A stretch of 64,000 bases of DNA from an uncultured SAR86 cluster bacterium (lineage in GTDB: Bacteria > Pseudomonadota > Gammaproteobacteria > Magnimaribacterales > AG-339-G14). The notes under the pieces were generated by a model. It had not been told where the DNA came from, did not search any database, and saw nothing but the letters and a program-made list of their open reading frames with translations. Position numbers and translations under genes: made by a program. The number at the start of each line of letters is the position of its first letter. The stretch's first letter is position 1. The stretch lies in contig CACEVU010000001.1 in the NCBI GenBank assembly GCA_902563105.1, forward strand, positions 69,372 through 133,371, in the 5' to 3' direction. Below, piece after piece: positions 49,164-57,539 of the stretch.

Positions 49164-49757
49164 TTAAATTTTTTCTAACATTCCCAAAGTTTCATATATT
49201 CCGTGATCTTTGAATTCCTTTGATTCTTTGGCAAGTGAATAAATTTCAAAAGGGGGTCTTCCACCATCTTGTGGATTTGGAAAAACGTCATGAATCACAA
49301 GTAAACCACCTGAACAAATTTTGTTTTTCCAACATTCATAATCATTTATAGCAGTTTCTAAAGAATGTCCTCCATCAATGAACAGAAGAGCAATTTTTTC
49401 CTCAAATATTTTTGATGCTTTCTCAGATTTTGCAATAATCGGAACTATACACTTACCCATTTTTGAAAAAATAAGGTTATTTAAAAATTCTGGCAGAGTA
49501 TTGAACTTATTCAGTCTTTCATCGAATAATTTTTCATCATGATATTCTTCACCAAGTTGATGTTCTTCAGAGCCTGTGTGGTGATCTACTGTATATACTA
49601 TTCTATTTTTTCTCTCAGCAACCTTGGCAAAATTAAAAGCTGATTTTCCACAGTAAGTGCCTATTTCTAAGATATTTCCAAGATGGTAGACATTTAGAAA
49701 TAATTCTTGTAATTTTTCAGCTTCTTTATCACTTAGGAAGCCTTTTACGTCAGGCAC
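49164..49757 (-). CDS. SAM-dependent methyltransferase, Methyltransf_24 type
   Basis: A 197-residue methyltransferase: motif I ILEIGTYCGKSAFNFAKV, TVDHHTGSEEHQ, ALLFIDGGHSLETAINDYECW and GGLLVIHDVFPNP. The FIDGGHS-x-VIHD pair (metal-type Asp/His residues) is typical of CmcI/MT24-like enzymes that methylate sugars or glycans. Start GTG 49757; an in-frame stop lies just upstream. Its stop is one base from the stop of the toroid gene (convergent), and its start is 15 bases from the divergent hydrolase. It likely acts on the same glycan as the neighbours, by inference. Confidence 0.83.
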   Translation of the reverse strand: MPDVKGFLSDKEAEKLQELFLNVYHLGNILEIGTYCGKSAFNFAKVAERKNRIVYTVDHHTGSEEHQLGEEYHDEKLFDERLNKFNTLPEFLNNLIFSKMGKCIVPIIAKSEKASKIFEEKIALLFIDGGHSLETAINDYECWKNKICSGGLLVIHDVFPNPQDGGRPPFEIYSLAKESKEFKDHGIYETLGMLEKI

Positions 49758-49772
49758 AAATGAATTTTATCA

Positions 49773-50693
49773 ATGGAATTAATAAAAAGAAAAGAGATTA
49801 AAATTTCTAATGAAATTTTTTCATACCTACATCTTGAAGGTAAGGCAAAAGATAAAAATTTATTTTTTTTTCACGCGACTGGCTTTAACGCGGAAACTTA
49901 TACTCCTTTTTTTTCAAAACTAAATGAATTTTTAGATAATGAATATTCAATATTTGCTTTAGATCAAAGAGGCCATGGTTTATCTGAAGCCTCTGCTTTG
50001 TCTTCAGATTTAACTTCGTGGAAATCGTACTTCTCAGATGCTAACAATTTTTTAAATAATTTTATTTCTTCAGAAAATATAGTGATGGGTCATTCAATGG
50101 GAGGTGTTGTGGCATCAAAACTTGTTTTTGATTTCAAAGAAAATATTAAGAAAAGCATTTTACTTGATCCTGTTTTACAGCCAGAAAGCCTTAGATTTCA
50201 AATGCCATTTTTCAATATTTCTAATAAATTTTTCATTTCTCTATTAAGCATGTTTAAGCAAAATCGTGCCTCAGAAATGATAAACAATGCAAAAAAAAGG
50301 AGATATGTCTTTCTCAATCAAGAAGAGATTTTTAAGCACTATAGCGGAAGGGGAGCATTTAAATACTGGCCAGATGAATTTTTAAAAGCTTACATAAAAG
50401 GGGGTACTATTGAGAAAAACAATCAAATATATTTAAGTTGCCTTCCTGAATGGGAAGCAAAAACTTTCGCTGTTTCTTATGTAGCCAGCACAAATTTTAT
50501 TCCAAAAATAATGACTCCCACATACGTGCCTTTCGCTTCATCTGGGTCTACCTTTTCAGGGGAGGTCAGGAATAAGTTAAAGAAAAATTCAAAATTTATC
50601 TTTGAAGAGATTGACGGCAGTCACTTTTTTCCGATGGAAAAAAAAGATTTAATATGTAACAAAATTTCAAGATTTATAAAAGGAAATGAATAA
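49773..50693 (+). CDS. Alpha/beta hydrolase
   Basis: A 306-residue alpha/beta-hydrolase: oxyanion segment FFHATGFNAETYTPF, DQRGHGLSE, the nucleophile elbow VMGHSMGGVVAS (Ser about residue 109), acid region around YVPFASSGSTF and catalytic His in DGSHFFPM. Substrate unknown; esters, lactones or acyl thioesters are all possible. No Shine-Dalgarno is seen before ATG 49773 and only 15 bases separate it from the divergent methyltransferase. It overlaps panB by eight bases, placing it in the pan transcript. Confidence 0.86.
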   Translation: MELIKRKEIKISNEIFSYLHLEGKAKDKNLFFFHATGFNAETYTPFFSKLNEFLDNEYSIFALDQRGHGLSEASALSSDLTSWKSYFSDANNFLNNFISSENIVMGHSMGGVVASKLVFDFKENIKKSILLDPVLQPESLRFQMPFFNISNKFFISLLSMFKQNRASEMINNAKKRRYVFLNQEEIFKHYSGRGAFKYWPDEFLKAYIKGGTIEKNNQIYLSCLPEWEAKTFAVSYVASTNFIPKIMTPTYVPFASSGSTFSGEVRNKLKKNSKFIFEEIDGSHFFPMEKKDLICNKISRFIKGNE

Positions 50694-51483
50694 AAATGTA
50701 ACCATCGAAGATTTTAGGGTCCACAAGAAAGAAAACACTAAATTCGCTTGTTTAACTGCTTACGATGCATCTTTGACGAGAATTATGTCTGAGGCGGGCG
50801 TTGAAATGATTTTAGTTGGCGATAGCCTAGGAATGGTCATTCAAGGACATGACTCTACAATACCGGTTTCAATGGAAGATCTGCTTTATCATCTAAGATG
50901 CGTGAAAAGAGGCAATATCAGTAGCCATATCATGGCCGATATGCCTTTTATGAGTTATGCAACAGAAAAATTGGCTTACGATAATGCAATGCGACTGATG
51001 CAAGCTGGAGCAAACTCCGTGAAAGTAGAAGGAGGAGAATGGATCTTAAAAACCACAGAACTTCTTTCTGAGAGAGGCATTCCAGTATGCGCTCATTTAG
51101 GACTCACCCCTCAATCTATAAATAGACTGGGAGGCTATCTTGTTCAAGGAAGAGATCTGGACGATAAAAACAGAATTTTATCTGAGGCAAAACAGTTAGA
51201 GAATGCTGGTGCTGAAATAATCCTTCTAGAATGTGTACCAGCTGTTTTAGCTGAGGAAATTTCTTCAACATTAAAAGTTCCTACAATCGGTATTGGGGCT
51301 GGATCATCAACTGATGGACAAATTATGGTTTGCTATGATGTTATTGGAGCCTATTCTTGGGAAAAACAACCAAAATTTGTCAAAAATTTTATGAATGAGG
51401 CAAATTCTATTTCTGAAGCTTTTGGAAAATATGTTGAAGAGGTAAAAAATAAAAGTTTTCCTTCAGCTGAAAACTCTTTTTGA
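50686..51483 (+). CDS. panB: 3-methyl-2-oxobutanoate hydroxymethyltransferase
   Basis: The product adds a hydroxymethyl group from methylene-tetrahydrofolate to ketoisovalerate, first step of pantothenate synthesis. This TIM-barrel of 265 residues (E. coli 264) shows LTAYDASLTRIMSEAGVEMILVGDSLGMV, ADMPFMSY, NSVKVEGGEW, CAHLGLTPQS and PTIGIGAGSSTDGQIMV. It overlaps the upstream hydrolase gene and precedes panC by 12 bases. panD is not in the window. Confidence 0.96.
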   Translation: MNKNVTIEDFRVHKKENTKFACLTAYDASLTRIMSEAGVEMILVGDSLGMVIQGHDSTIPVSMEDLLYHLRCVKRGNISSHIMADMPFMSYATEKLAYDNAMRLMQAGANSVKVEGGEWILKTTELLSERGIPVCAHLGLTPQSINRLGGYLVQGRDLDDKNRILSEAKQLENAGAEIILLECVPAVLAEEISSTLKVPTIGIGAGSSTDGQIMVCYDVIGAYSWEKQPKFVKNFMNEANSISEAFGKYVEEVKNKSFPSAENSF

Positions 51484-51495
51484 TAATTTCTGTAA

Positions 51496-52317
51496 ATGAG
51501 AATTATTAATTCTAGTGAAGAGCTAAATTCAATTCGATTTAGTGATAAAAAAGCTTTTGTTCCGACAATGGGCAACTTGCATGAAGGACATATGTCATTG
51601 GTAAATTTTGCTTCAAAAAATTATCCAACTGTGATCACATCAATTTTTATAAATCCCTTGCAATTTGGAAAAAATGAGGATTTTAGTAATTATCCTAGAA
51701 CTTTGAAAAAAGATATAAAGCTCCTAGAAGAATTTGGAAGTGACTATTTGTTTTTGCCGGAAAAAGACTTTGCAGAAAACCTTCAATTGATAAAACCAAA
51801 ATTTGCAAATGTTTTATGCGGTCGTTCTAGACCGAATCATTTTGATGGAGTTTTAACAATAATTAACAAGTTTTTAAGCATAATAAAACCAGACGTTTGT
51901 TTGTTTGGTCTTAAAGATTATCAACAACAACTCATCATTAAAGATTTTGTTAAGCGTCATAAAATAAACACCGAGATTCTATCCCTACCAACTGTTAGAG
52001 AAGCATCTGGATTGGCTATGTCTTCCAGAAATAATTATCTTTCAGATGAAGCAAGGTTACATTGTGGAAAAATATATTCGACTATAAAAAAAATTGCTGA
52101 CTGCATTGAGTCTTCTTCTAACACAGACAATTTTGATTCTTTTAGAGAAGACGCCTTAAAGGATTTAAAAAAAGATAATTTTGTGATTGATTATCTAGAG
52201 ATTGTAGATGCAAACAATTTAACTAAACCACTAACTAATTCAAAAAAAATATTAATAGCAATTGCTGTTAAATATGAGTCAGTGAGGTTAATCGATAATA
52301 TCGAAATTTTCTTATAG
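51496..52317 (+). CDS. panC: Pantothenate synthetase
   Basis: The product joins pantoate and beta-alanine with ATP, releasing AMP. It shows FVPTMGNLHEGHMSLV (with the HIGH motif), SIFINPLQFGKNEDFSNYPRT, GLKDYQQQLIIKDF, and SSRNNYLS (KMSKS-equivalent). Length (273) is a little below E. coli (283). It ends in overlap with convergent lpxL-like (six bases). CoaW at 24 kb would take the product onward to CoA. Confidence 0.95.
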   Translation: MRIINSSEELNSIRFSDKKAFVPTMGNLHEGHMSLVNFASKNYPTVITSIFINPLQFGKNEDFSNYPRTLKKDIKLLEEFGSDYLFLPEKDFAENLQLIKPKFANVLCGRSRPNHFDGVLTIINKFLSIIKPDVCLFGLKDYQQQLIIKDFVKRHKINTEILSLPTVREASGLAMSSRNNYLSDEARLHCGKIYSTIKKIADCIESSSNTDNFDSFREDALKDLKKDNFVIDYLEIVDANNLTKPLTNSKKILIAIAVKYESVRLIDNIEIFL

Positions 52318-53196
52318 CCAATTTTCTCTCAAAGCATCATCAGGGTAAAAACTTTGCTCCCCTTTTGGACGGTTTTTAAATCTTCTGTGCACCCAAAAAT
52401 ATTCAGATATATGATTTTCTGCGAAATGTTCTATTGCAGAGTTTATTTTTCTTAAGTCTTCCTCTTGGTTAATACCATTTAAATTTATTTCTTCTAGATT
52501 TGCTCTATAAGCATTATCTTCTTTCACAACAGTTAACAAGAATACATTACATTTTGTTCTTTTTACCAAAGTCGAAGGAAAGACTACTGTAAGAGCCTTA
52601 TGATTGAAAAAATTTACAAATTTGGAACTCTTGAAACCATAATCTTGATCGGGAGCATACAAAACAGAGCCATTATTATTTAAGGCTGTTAGTAGATTTC
52701 TCCCTTGATGTGGAAGAAAAATTTTGTCGATAAACTTATTTCTACCGTCGGTCATGATTTTATCCCACAGTTTATTATCTGCAGATCTCTGCATACCGCT
52801 TAATTTTAAAAACAAAGTAGGAACCCTTATTACAAAATCAATATTTCCAGTATGCGGGATTAAAATAAGATTTTTTTTACCTTTAATCGAAGAAATTTTT
52901 TCTCTGAATTCTTCAAGATTTTTAATCATTTTTTTAAAATCTACATCAGACTTATAGTAAGAATTACAAACTTCAAATATAGCTTGACCCAGTCTGACAA
53001 AGTTTCTTTTGGCGATTACTTCGATTTCATTTTTTTTTAAATGCGGAAAACACTTGTGTAAATTCCAGGTGACTACTTTTTTTCTTTTAACTAATATTTT
53101 AAAAAATAAGTTTCCGAGAAGCTTGCCCAGAAACATTTGAATTTTAAAAGGCAGAAAACTTAAAAAGCGTAAAAAATTTTTAAAAAGAATCTCCAT
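52312..53196 (-). CDS. lpxL: Lipid A biosynthesis acyltransferase, LpxL/HtrB family
   Basis: A 294-residue inner-membrane acyltransferase adding a secondary acyl chain to Kdo2-lipid IVA. N-terminal hydrophobic segment (LPFKIQMFLGKLLGNLFFKILV) anchors it. The HX4D catalytic motif is at HTGNID (about residue 133), with APDQDYGFKSSKFVNFFNHKA and the Phe-rich VNFF-type loop following. Whether it is LpxL, LpxM or LpxP cannot be told from sequence alone. It is convergent with panC and divergent from waaA, which supplies its Kdo substrate. Confidence 0.86.
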   Translation of the reverse strand: MEILFKNFLRFLSFLPFKIQMFLGKLLGNLFFKILVKRKKVVTWNLHKCFPHLKKNEIEVIAKRNFVRLGQAIFEVCNSYYKSDVDFKKMIKNLEEFREKISSIKGKKNLILIPHTGNIDFVIRVPTLFLKLSGMQRSADNKLWDKIMTDGRNKFIDKIFLPHQGRNLLTALNNNGSVLYAPDQDYGFKSSKFVNFFNHKALTVVFPSTLVKRTKCNVFLLTVVKEDNAYRANLEEINLNGINQEEDLRKINSAIEHFAENHISEYFWVHRRFKNRPKGEQSFYPDDALRENWL

Positions 53197-53258
53197 CTAT
53201 TATTGATTATACTTTTAAGGATTTGCTTATTCCTAGTACAAATAAGAGAATTCAAAAA

Positions 53259-54497
53259 ATGATTATCTATAACTTAATATTCTTAATTTTATTTCCATTA
53301 ATCTTTTTAAGAAATATTTATAAGTCTATTAAATTCCGTGAAAAATTTTCTAGAAACTTAGAAAAATTATCTGTCTTTTCAAGAAATATCCAAAGGCCAA
53401 AAAAAATAATTCTCATCCATGCTGTATCTGTTGGAGAAGTCTTGGCCAGCAGAAAGTTTGTTGAAGAAGTTCAAAATAAGTTTCCCGATCACAAAATATT
53501 AATGACTTGTTCGACGCAAACTGGATCAGAAACTATTAATAGAGTTTATGGAGATTCGGTCTTGCATCAATACCTACCATTTGATTTAAGATTTTTTATA
53601 AAGAGGTTTATTGATTTTTGGCAGCCTGAACTAACTTTCATTCTTGAGACAGAAATCTGGCCAAATCTTATAGATCTTTTAAATAAGAAAGGTAAAAAAG
53701 TTTTTTTAGTCAATGGAAGAATGTCCGAAAAATCTTTTAAGAGATACAAGTCAGTCTTGCCTCTTGTTAAAAATGTCTTTTCTAAATTTGATTTCATAAT
53801 CTGTCAGGGAGCAGATGATTTAAAAAGATTTGTCGATTTAGGAGTAAACAGAACAAAGATAAAAGAGGATTTTTCTTTCAAATTTGATTCCATCGATACT
53901 GGTCATGAAAAAAGTTCGTCAATAAAAAGTACGAAAAAAGATTTTAAAGTCATTATTTGCGCAAGCACTCATGATCCCGAAGAAGAGATATTGGTAGAAA
54001 CTTTTTACAAAATAAATACAGAAAATACCATTCTAATTTTAGTGCCTAGACACCCTGAAAGGGCACAAAAAATATACAACAAACTTATACAAACTAACAA
54101 AAATATTTCTTTGTTTTCTAAAGATAACTTTAGTATAGATTTTTCAAAAAAAATTATCCTTGTAGACAAAATAGGATACTTAGAAAACTTATTTTCTTTA
54201 GCTGATATTGCCTTCATTGGAGGAAGTTTGATTCCTCATGGAGGACAAAATTTTTTAGAAGCAGTAAAATTTTCTTTGCCAATTTCATCCGGAAAGAGCA
54301 TCTATAATTTCAAACAAATTGCCGAAGATCTTATGAAAATTAGCATCCTCCAAATTGGTAATTCACCAGAAGAGTTATCTTTAATATGGCAAAAACAATT
54401 AGAGTGGCGTTCCGAGAAAATAAAGAATTCATCTAGAGAGTATTTGAATTTTCGTAAAGGCGCTTCAAAAAGAGCTTTAGACATTCTTCCTTTATAA
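53259..54497 (+). CDS. waaA: Kdo transferase WaaA
   Basis: The product transfers Kdo from CMP-Kdo to lipid IVA at the inner membrane. I choose ATG 53259 (MIIYNLIFLILFPLIFLRNIYKSIKFREKF), which matches the E. coli start including the membrane anchor; an in-frame TTG 12 codons earlier adds an unmatched head. WaaA landmarks follow: HAVSVGEVLASRKF, TCSTQTGSETI, YLPFDLRFFIKRFI, ETEIWPNLI, VNGRMSEKSFKRY, ASTHDPEEEI, VPRHPERA, FIGGSLIPHGGQNFLEA. At 412 residues it is near E. coli (425). Its partner acyltransferase gene lies divergent upstream. Confidence 0.95.
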   Translation: MIIYNLIFLILFPLIFLRNIYKSIKFREKFSRNLEKLSVFSRNIQRPKKIILIHAVSVGEVLASRKFVEEVQNKFPDHKILMTCSTQTGSETINRVYGDSVLHQYLPFDLRFFIKRFIDFWQPELTFILETEIWPNLIDLLNKKGKKVFLVNGRMSEKSFKRYKSVLPLVKNVFSKFDFIICQGADDLKRFVDLGVNRTKIKEDFSFKFDSIDTGHEKSSSIKSTKKDFKVIICASTHDPEEEILVETFYKINTENTILILVPRHPERAQKIYNKLIQTNKNISLFSKDNFSIDFSKKIILVDKIGYLENLFSLADIAFIGGSLIPHGGQNFLEAVKFSLPISSGKSIYNFKQIAEDLMKISILQIGNSPEELSLIWQKQLEWRSEKIKNSSREYLNFRKGASKRALDILPL

Positions 54498-54587
54498 CTT
54501 TTCATTTGGATCTTTCATTGAAGCCCTAAGAAAAAGTAATTTTTTTTTTTGAAAATAAATGTGTATTATTGCCCTCCTAGGGGATAA

Positions 54588-54926
54588 ATGAAATTCATTA
54601 CAGCAATAATTAAGCCTATTAAGTTAGAGCAGGTAAGAGCAGAACTTTCTAAAGTGAACGCGCTTGGAATGACCGTAACAGAAGTAAAGGGTTATGGACG
54701 TCAAAGAGGCGAAACGGAGCTTTATAGAGGTACTGAATATCACAATGACTATCTGCCTAAAACAAAAATTGAACTTGCCGTCAAAGATGAAGATGCTCAA
54801 TCAGTTATCGATGCAATTTTAAGTGTTACCAATTCTGGTAAAGTTGGAGATGGTAAGATTTTTGTCTATAACCTTGAAAATGTTATCAGGATAAGAACGG
54901 GTGAATCCGGAGAAGAAGCTCTTTAA
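54588..54926 (+). CDS. glnB: Nitrogen regulatory protein P-II
   Basis: A 112-residue PII trimer subunit that senses 2-oxoglutarate, ATP/ADP and glutamine. The T-loop YGRQRGETELYRGTEYHNDYLPK has the uridylylated Tyr51 (ELYRG), and the B-loop TNSGKVGDGKIFV is intact. The sequence does not decide GlnB from GlnK; amtB is not next to it. AGGGG nine bases before the ATG is a good Shine-Dalgarno site. An 11-T run lies in the 90-base leader. The stop overlaps the convergent synthetase gene by four bases. Fits with nitrogen control of gltBD. Confidence 0.95.
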   Translation: MKFITAIIKPIKLEQVRAELSKVNALGMTVTEVKGYGRQRGETELYRGTEYHNDYLPKTKIELAVKDEDAQSVIDAILSVTNSGKVGDGKIFVYNLENVIRIRTGESGEEAL

Positions 54927-56542
54927 CAAAGATTTTCTTGAGCTTCGTTTTTAGCCCATTTATAGTTTGCTTTGCCATTGGGCGCCCTCATCACTTCTTT
55001 TACAAAAAGAATCTGCTTCGGTAATTTATATCCAGATAATTGTTCTCTCGTAAAGTCGATTAATTCTCCTTCCTCTAGAGCACTGTTTTCTTCCAAAGAA
55101 GCTATTGCAACAACCCGTTGTCCATATTTATCGTCCTGTAATCCAACCACTAAACAATCATAAACATTCGGATGTTTTTTGATGGCTTCTTCAACTTCCT
55201 CTGGATAAACCTTTTCGCCAGCAGTGTTAATGCAATTACTGCCTCTCCCAAGAAGATTTATTGTTCCATCAGCATTGACAGTTGCATAGTCACCAGGAAA
55301 ACTATAACGCACTCCGTTGATTTCTTTAAAAGTCTCAGCTGATTTCTTTTCATCTTTAAAATATCCTTCTGGTACCAAGCCACTTGTACCAATTTTTCCC
55401 ATTGTATCGCTGCCAGGTTTTACTTCTTTTCCATCATCGCTCAAAACTATTACACCAGGATTCAAAGCAAACTTAGCAGTTTTTGCTGGCATCTCTCTAC
55501 TTGAAACAGATGAACCCATACCGCCCTCTGTAGAACCCATAGCATCAAATAAAGTCATATCATGCATTGCGAGAAGACCATCTTTGATTTCGGAGCTCCA
55601 CATGACACCACTTGAAATCATTGCTCTTAAACTTGAAATTTGATAAGGATTTGAATTTTCTTTTGCATTTTTAAGTTCATCGAGAAGTGGTTTTGCAAAT
55701 GCATCGCCAACAATAACTAAGCTATTAATTTTATGTTTTTCTACTTCTTGCCATACGTTCTTTGGATTTAATCCCAGATCGCTAATAGTTACTACGGCAC
55801 CCCCGCTGAACATTGGTAAAAAAGCTCCTAACCACATACCCGTGCCATGCATTAGTGGACAAGCTGGCATACTCACTGTTAGAGCATTATTGGCTTGTGC
55901 ATTAACAATAATTTTTTCTAAGTCATTCATGTCTTCAGGTACTTCAAAGCCCATAGCGAAAGCTGTTTTCAACATGGACGGTATAAAGCTGCCATGTTTA
56001 TACATCACGCCCTTAGGCATTCCAGTGGTGCCGCCTGTGTAGAGCATGTAAATGTTGTCTTCAGTTCGATCAAATCTAATTTGTTCTTTAGAACTGGATA
56101 TGGAATTTTCGTAATCAATAGCACTCTCCATGAGTGGTTCGGTACCATCATCAATTTGTATGTAAACTTTGACTTTCGGAAGTTGTTCTTTGATGGCGCT
56201 TATTCTTTCGGCATAACATCCTTGGAAAAATACTGCTTCGGCATCAGAGTTATCTAACAAATAAACTAATTCATTTTCTTTGTAACGGTAATTAACGTTA
56301 ATTGGTACTCCTTCAATTTTGAAAACACCGTACTGCACTTCTAGATACTCATTTGAGTTATGAAGGTAGATGCCTACTTTGGAATCTGACTTTAATCCAT
56401 GCTCTTCTAGTATGGTTGCAATTTTAGCCGCTTTGCTATCAAAAGATGCCCAAGTTAATTTATCTTCTCCATTTATTAGGGCAATTTCATCTCCGACAGT
56501 GTCAGAAACTCTCTCCCAAACATTTGCAAATTGCATTGACAT
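54923..56542 (-). CDS. Acyl-CoA synthetase (AMP-binding)
   Basis: A 539-residue ANL-family ligase that activates a carboxylate to acyl-CoA. The P-loop MLYTGGTTGMPKGVMYKHG, FDAMGSTEGGMGSSVS, GEKVYPEEVEEAIKKHP (A8 hinge region) and C-terminal APNGKANY with the catalytic Lys are visible. The pattern is similar to steroid- or long-chain acyl-CoA ligases of the FadD3/FadD19/FadD35 kind, and substrate is not predictable. GGGAG lies a few bases before ATG 56542. It is not adjacent to other fatty-acid genes here; tesB (30 kb) is the nearest acyl-CoA enzyme. Confidence 0.88.
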   Translation of the reverse strand: MSMQFANVWERVSDTVGDEIALINGEDKLTWASFDSKAAKIATILEEHGLKSDSKVGIYLHNSNEYLEVQYGVFKIEGVPINVNYRYKENELVYLLDNSDAEAVFFQGCYAERISAIKEQLPKVKVYIQIDDGTEPLMESAIDYENSISSSKEQIRFDRTEDNIYMLYTGGTTGMPKGVMYKHGSFIPSMLKTAFAMGFEVPEDMNDLEKIIVNAQANNALTVSMPACPLMHGTGMWLGAFLPMFSGGAVVTISDLGLNPKNVWQEVEKHKINSLVIVGDAFAKPLLDELKNAKENSNPYQISSLRAMISSGVMWSSEIKDGLLAMHDMTLFDAMGSTEGGMGSSVSSREMPAKTAKFALNPGVIVLSDDGKEVKPGSDTMGKIGTSGLVPEGYFKDEKKSAETFKEINGVRYSFPGDYATVNADGTINLLGRGSNCINTAGEKVYPEEVEEAIKKHPNVYDCLVVGLQDDKYGQRVVAIASLEENSALEEGELIDFTREQLSGYKLPKQILFVKEVMRAPNGKANYKWAKNEAQENLC

Positions 56543-56593
56543 CTTTTCTCTCCCTTCTAATTAACAAATACCCTAAAATAAAAACAAAAAAAG

Positions 56594-57502
56594 ATGAGAA
56601 AAGCAATTTCTATTTTGGGACCGACTCATTGCGGAAAATCAGAACTTGCCATTGAAGTTAATAAATTGTTTCCATCAAAAATAATAAGCGTCGATTCTGT
56701 TCAAGTTTATAAATCCGCAAATATTGGAAGTAGCAAACCAGAAAAAGAAATACTTAATAAAATTCATCATGGATTAATAAACATTTTGGAACTCGAAGAT
56801 GATTTTTCTGTAAATGATTTTCTTAAAAATGTTTCTGAAGAACTATCAGAATCAAGCAAAAATCCTTTATTTGTTGGAGGCACAATGATGTATTTTTATT
56901 CGTTGTTTAACGGCATTTCTAAATTACCTAAAAAAAAGGTTTCTCTGAGGAAGAAGATAGAAAGTGAAGCAAAAAAAGTAGGTTGGGGACAGATATACTC
57001 AAATTTGAAAGAGATTGATCCTCAGGCTGCAGAATCGATTAAACCTTCAGATTCTCAAAGGATACTTAGAGCGCTAGAAGTCAATAAGCAATCAGATATA
57101 AGTTTTAGCGATCTAAAAAAAATTAAGAGAAAAAGCATAATTGAAGATTACCAAAAATTTACTTTTGCTTTAGTTCCAAGATGCAAAAAAAAATTCAAAA
57201 ATAAACTTAAAGAAAGATTTATGAAAATGCTTGATTTGGGACTTGTTGAAGAGACCAACAAAATAATGAGTAAAGGAAATGGAACAACAATTAAAGTCCT
57301 AAAAACAGTTGGCTATAAGCAAGTTGTTGATTTTCTGAGCAAGAAAATTTCTTACGAAGAAATGATAGAGCTTGCAACCAATGCAACCTATCAACTTTCT
57401 AAAAGACAAATTACTTGGCTTAAAAAATTTAAGATTGATGCAACAATATATACCGATGAAGATGATAAGGTTATGAAGATTCTATCTATTATTGAAAATT
57501 GA
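56594..57502 (+). CDS. miaA: tRNA dimethylallyltransferase
   Basis: The product adds the isopentenyl group to A37 of tRNAs reading UNN codons. The P-loop ILGPTHCGKSELA (usual GPTASGKT), DSVQVYKSANIGSSKP, LFVGGTMMYFYSLFNG and KTVGYKQVVDFL are present. Length 302 is near E. coli (316). In gammaproteobacteria hfq and hflX follow; here hflK follows directly, 37 bases later. Confidence 0.94.
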   Translation: MRKAISILGPTHCGKSELAIEVNKLFPSKIISVDSVQVYKSANIGSSKPEKEILNKIHHGLINILELEDDFSVNDFLKNVSEELSESSKNPLFVGGTMMYFYSLFNGISKLPKKKVSLRKKIESEAKKVGWGQIYSNLKEIDPQAAESIKPSDSQRILRALEVNKQSDISFSDLKKIKRKSIIEDYQKFTFALVPRCKKKFKNKLKERFMKMLDLGLVEETNKIMSKGNGTTIKVLKTVGYKQVVDFLSKKISYEEMIELATNATYQLSKRQITWLKKFKIDATIYTDEDDKVMKILSIIEN

Positions 57503-57539
57503 ATTCCATTATTTCTTTTAACACCTTAGAATGCTCTCT

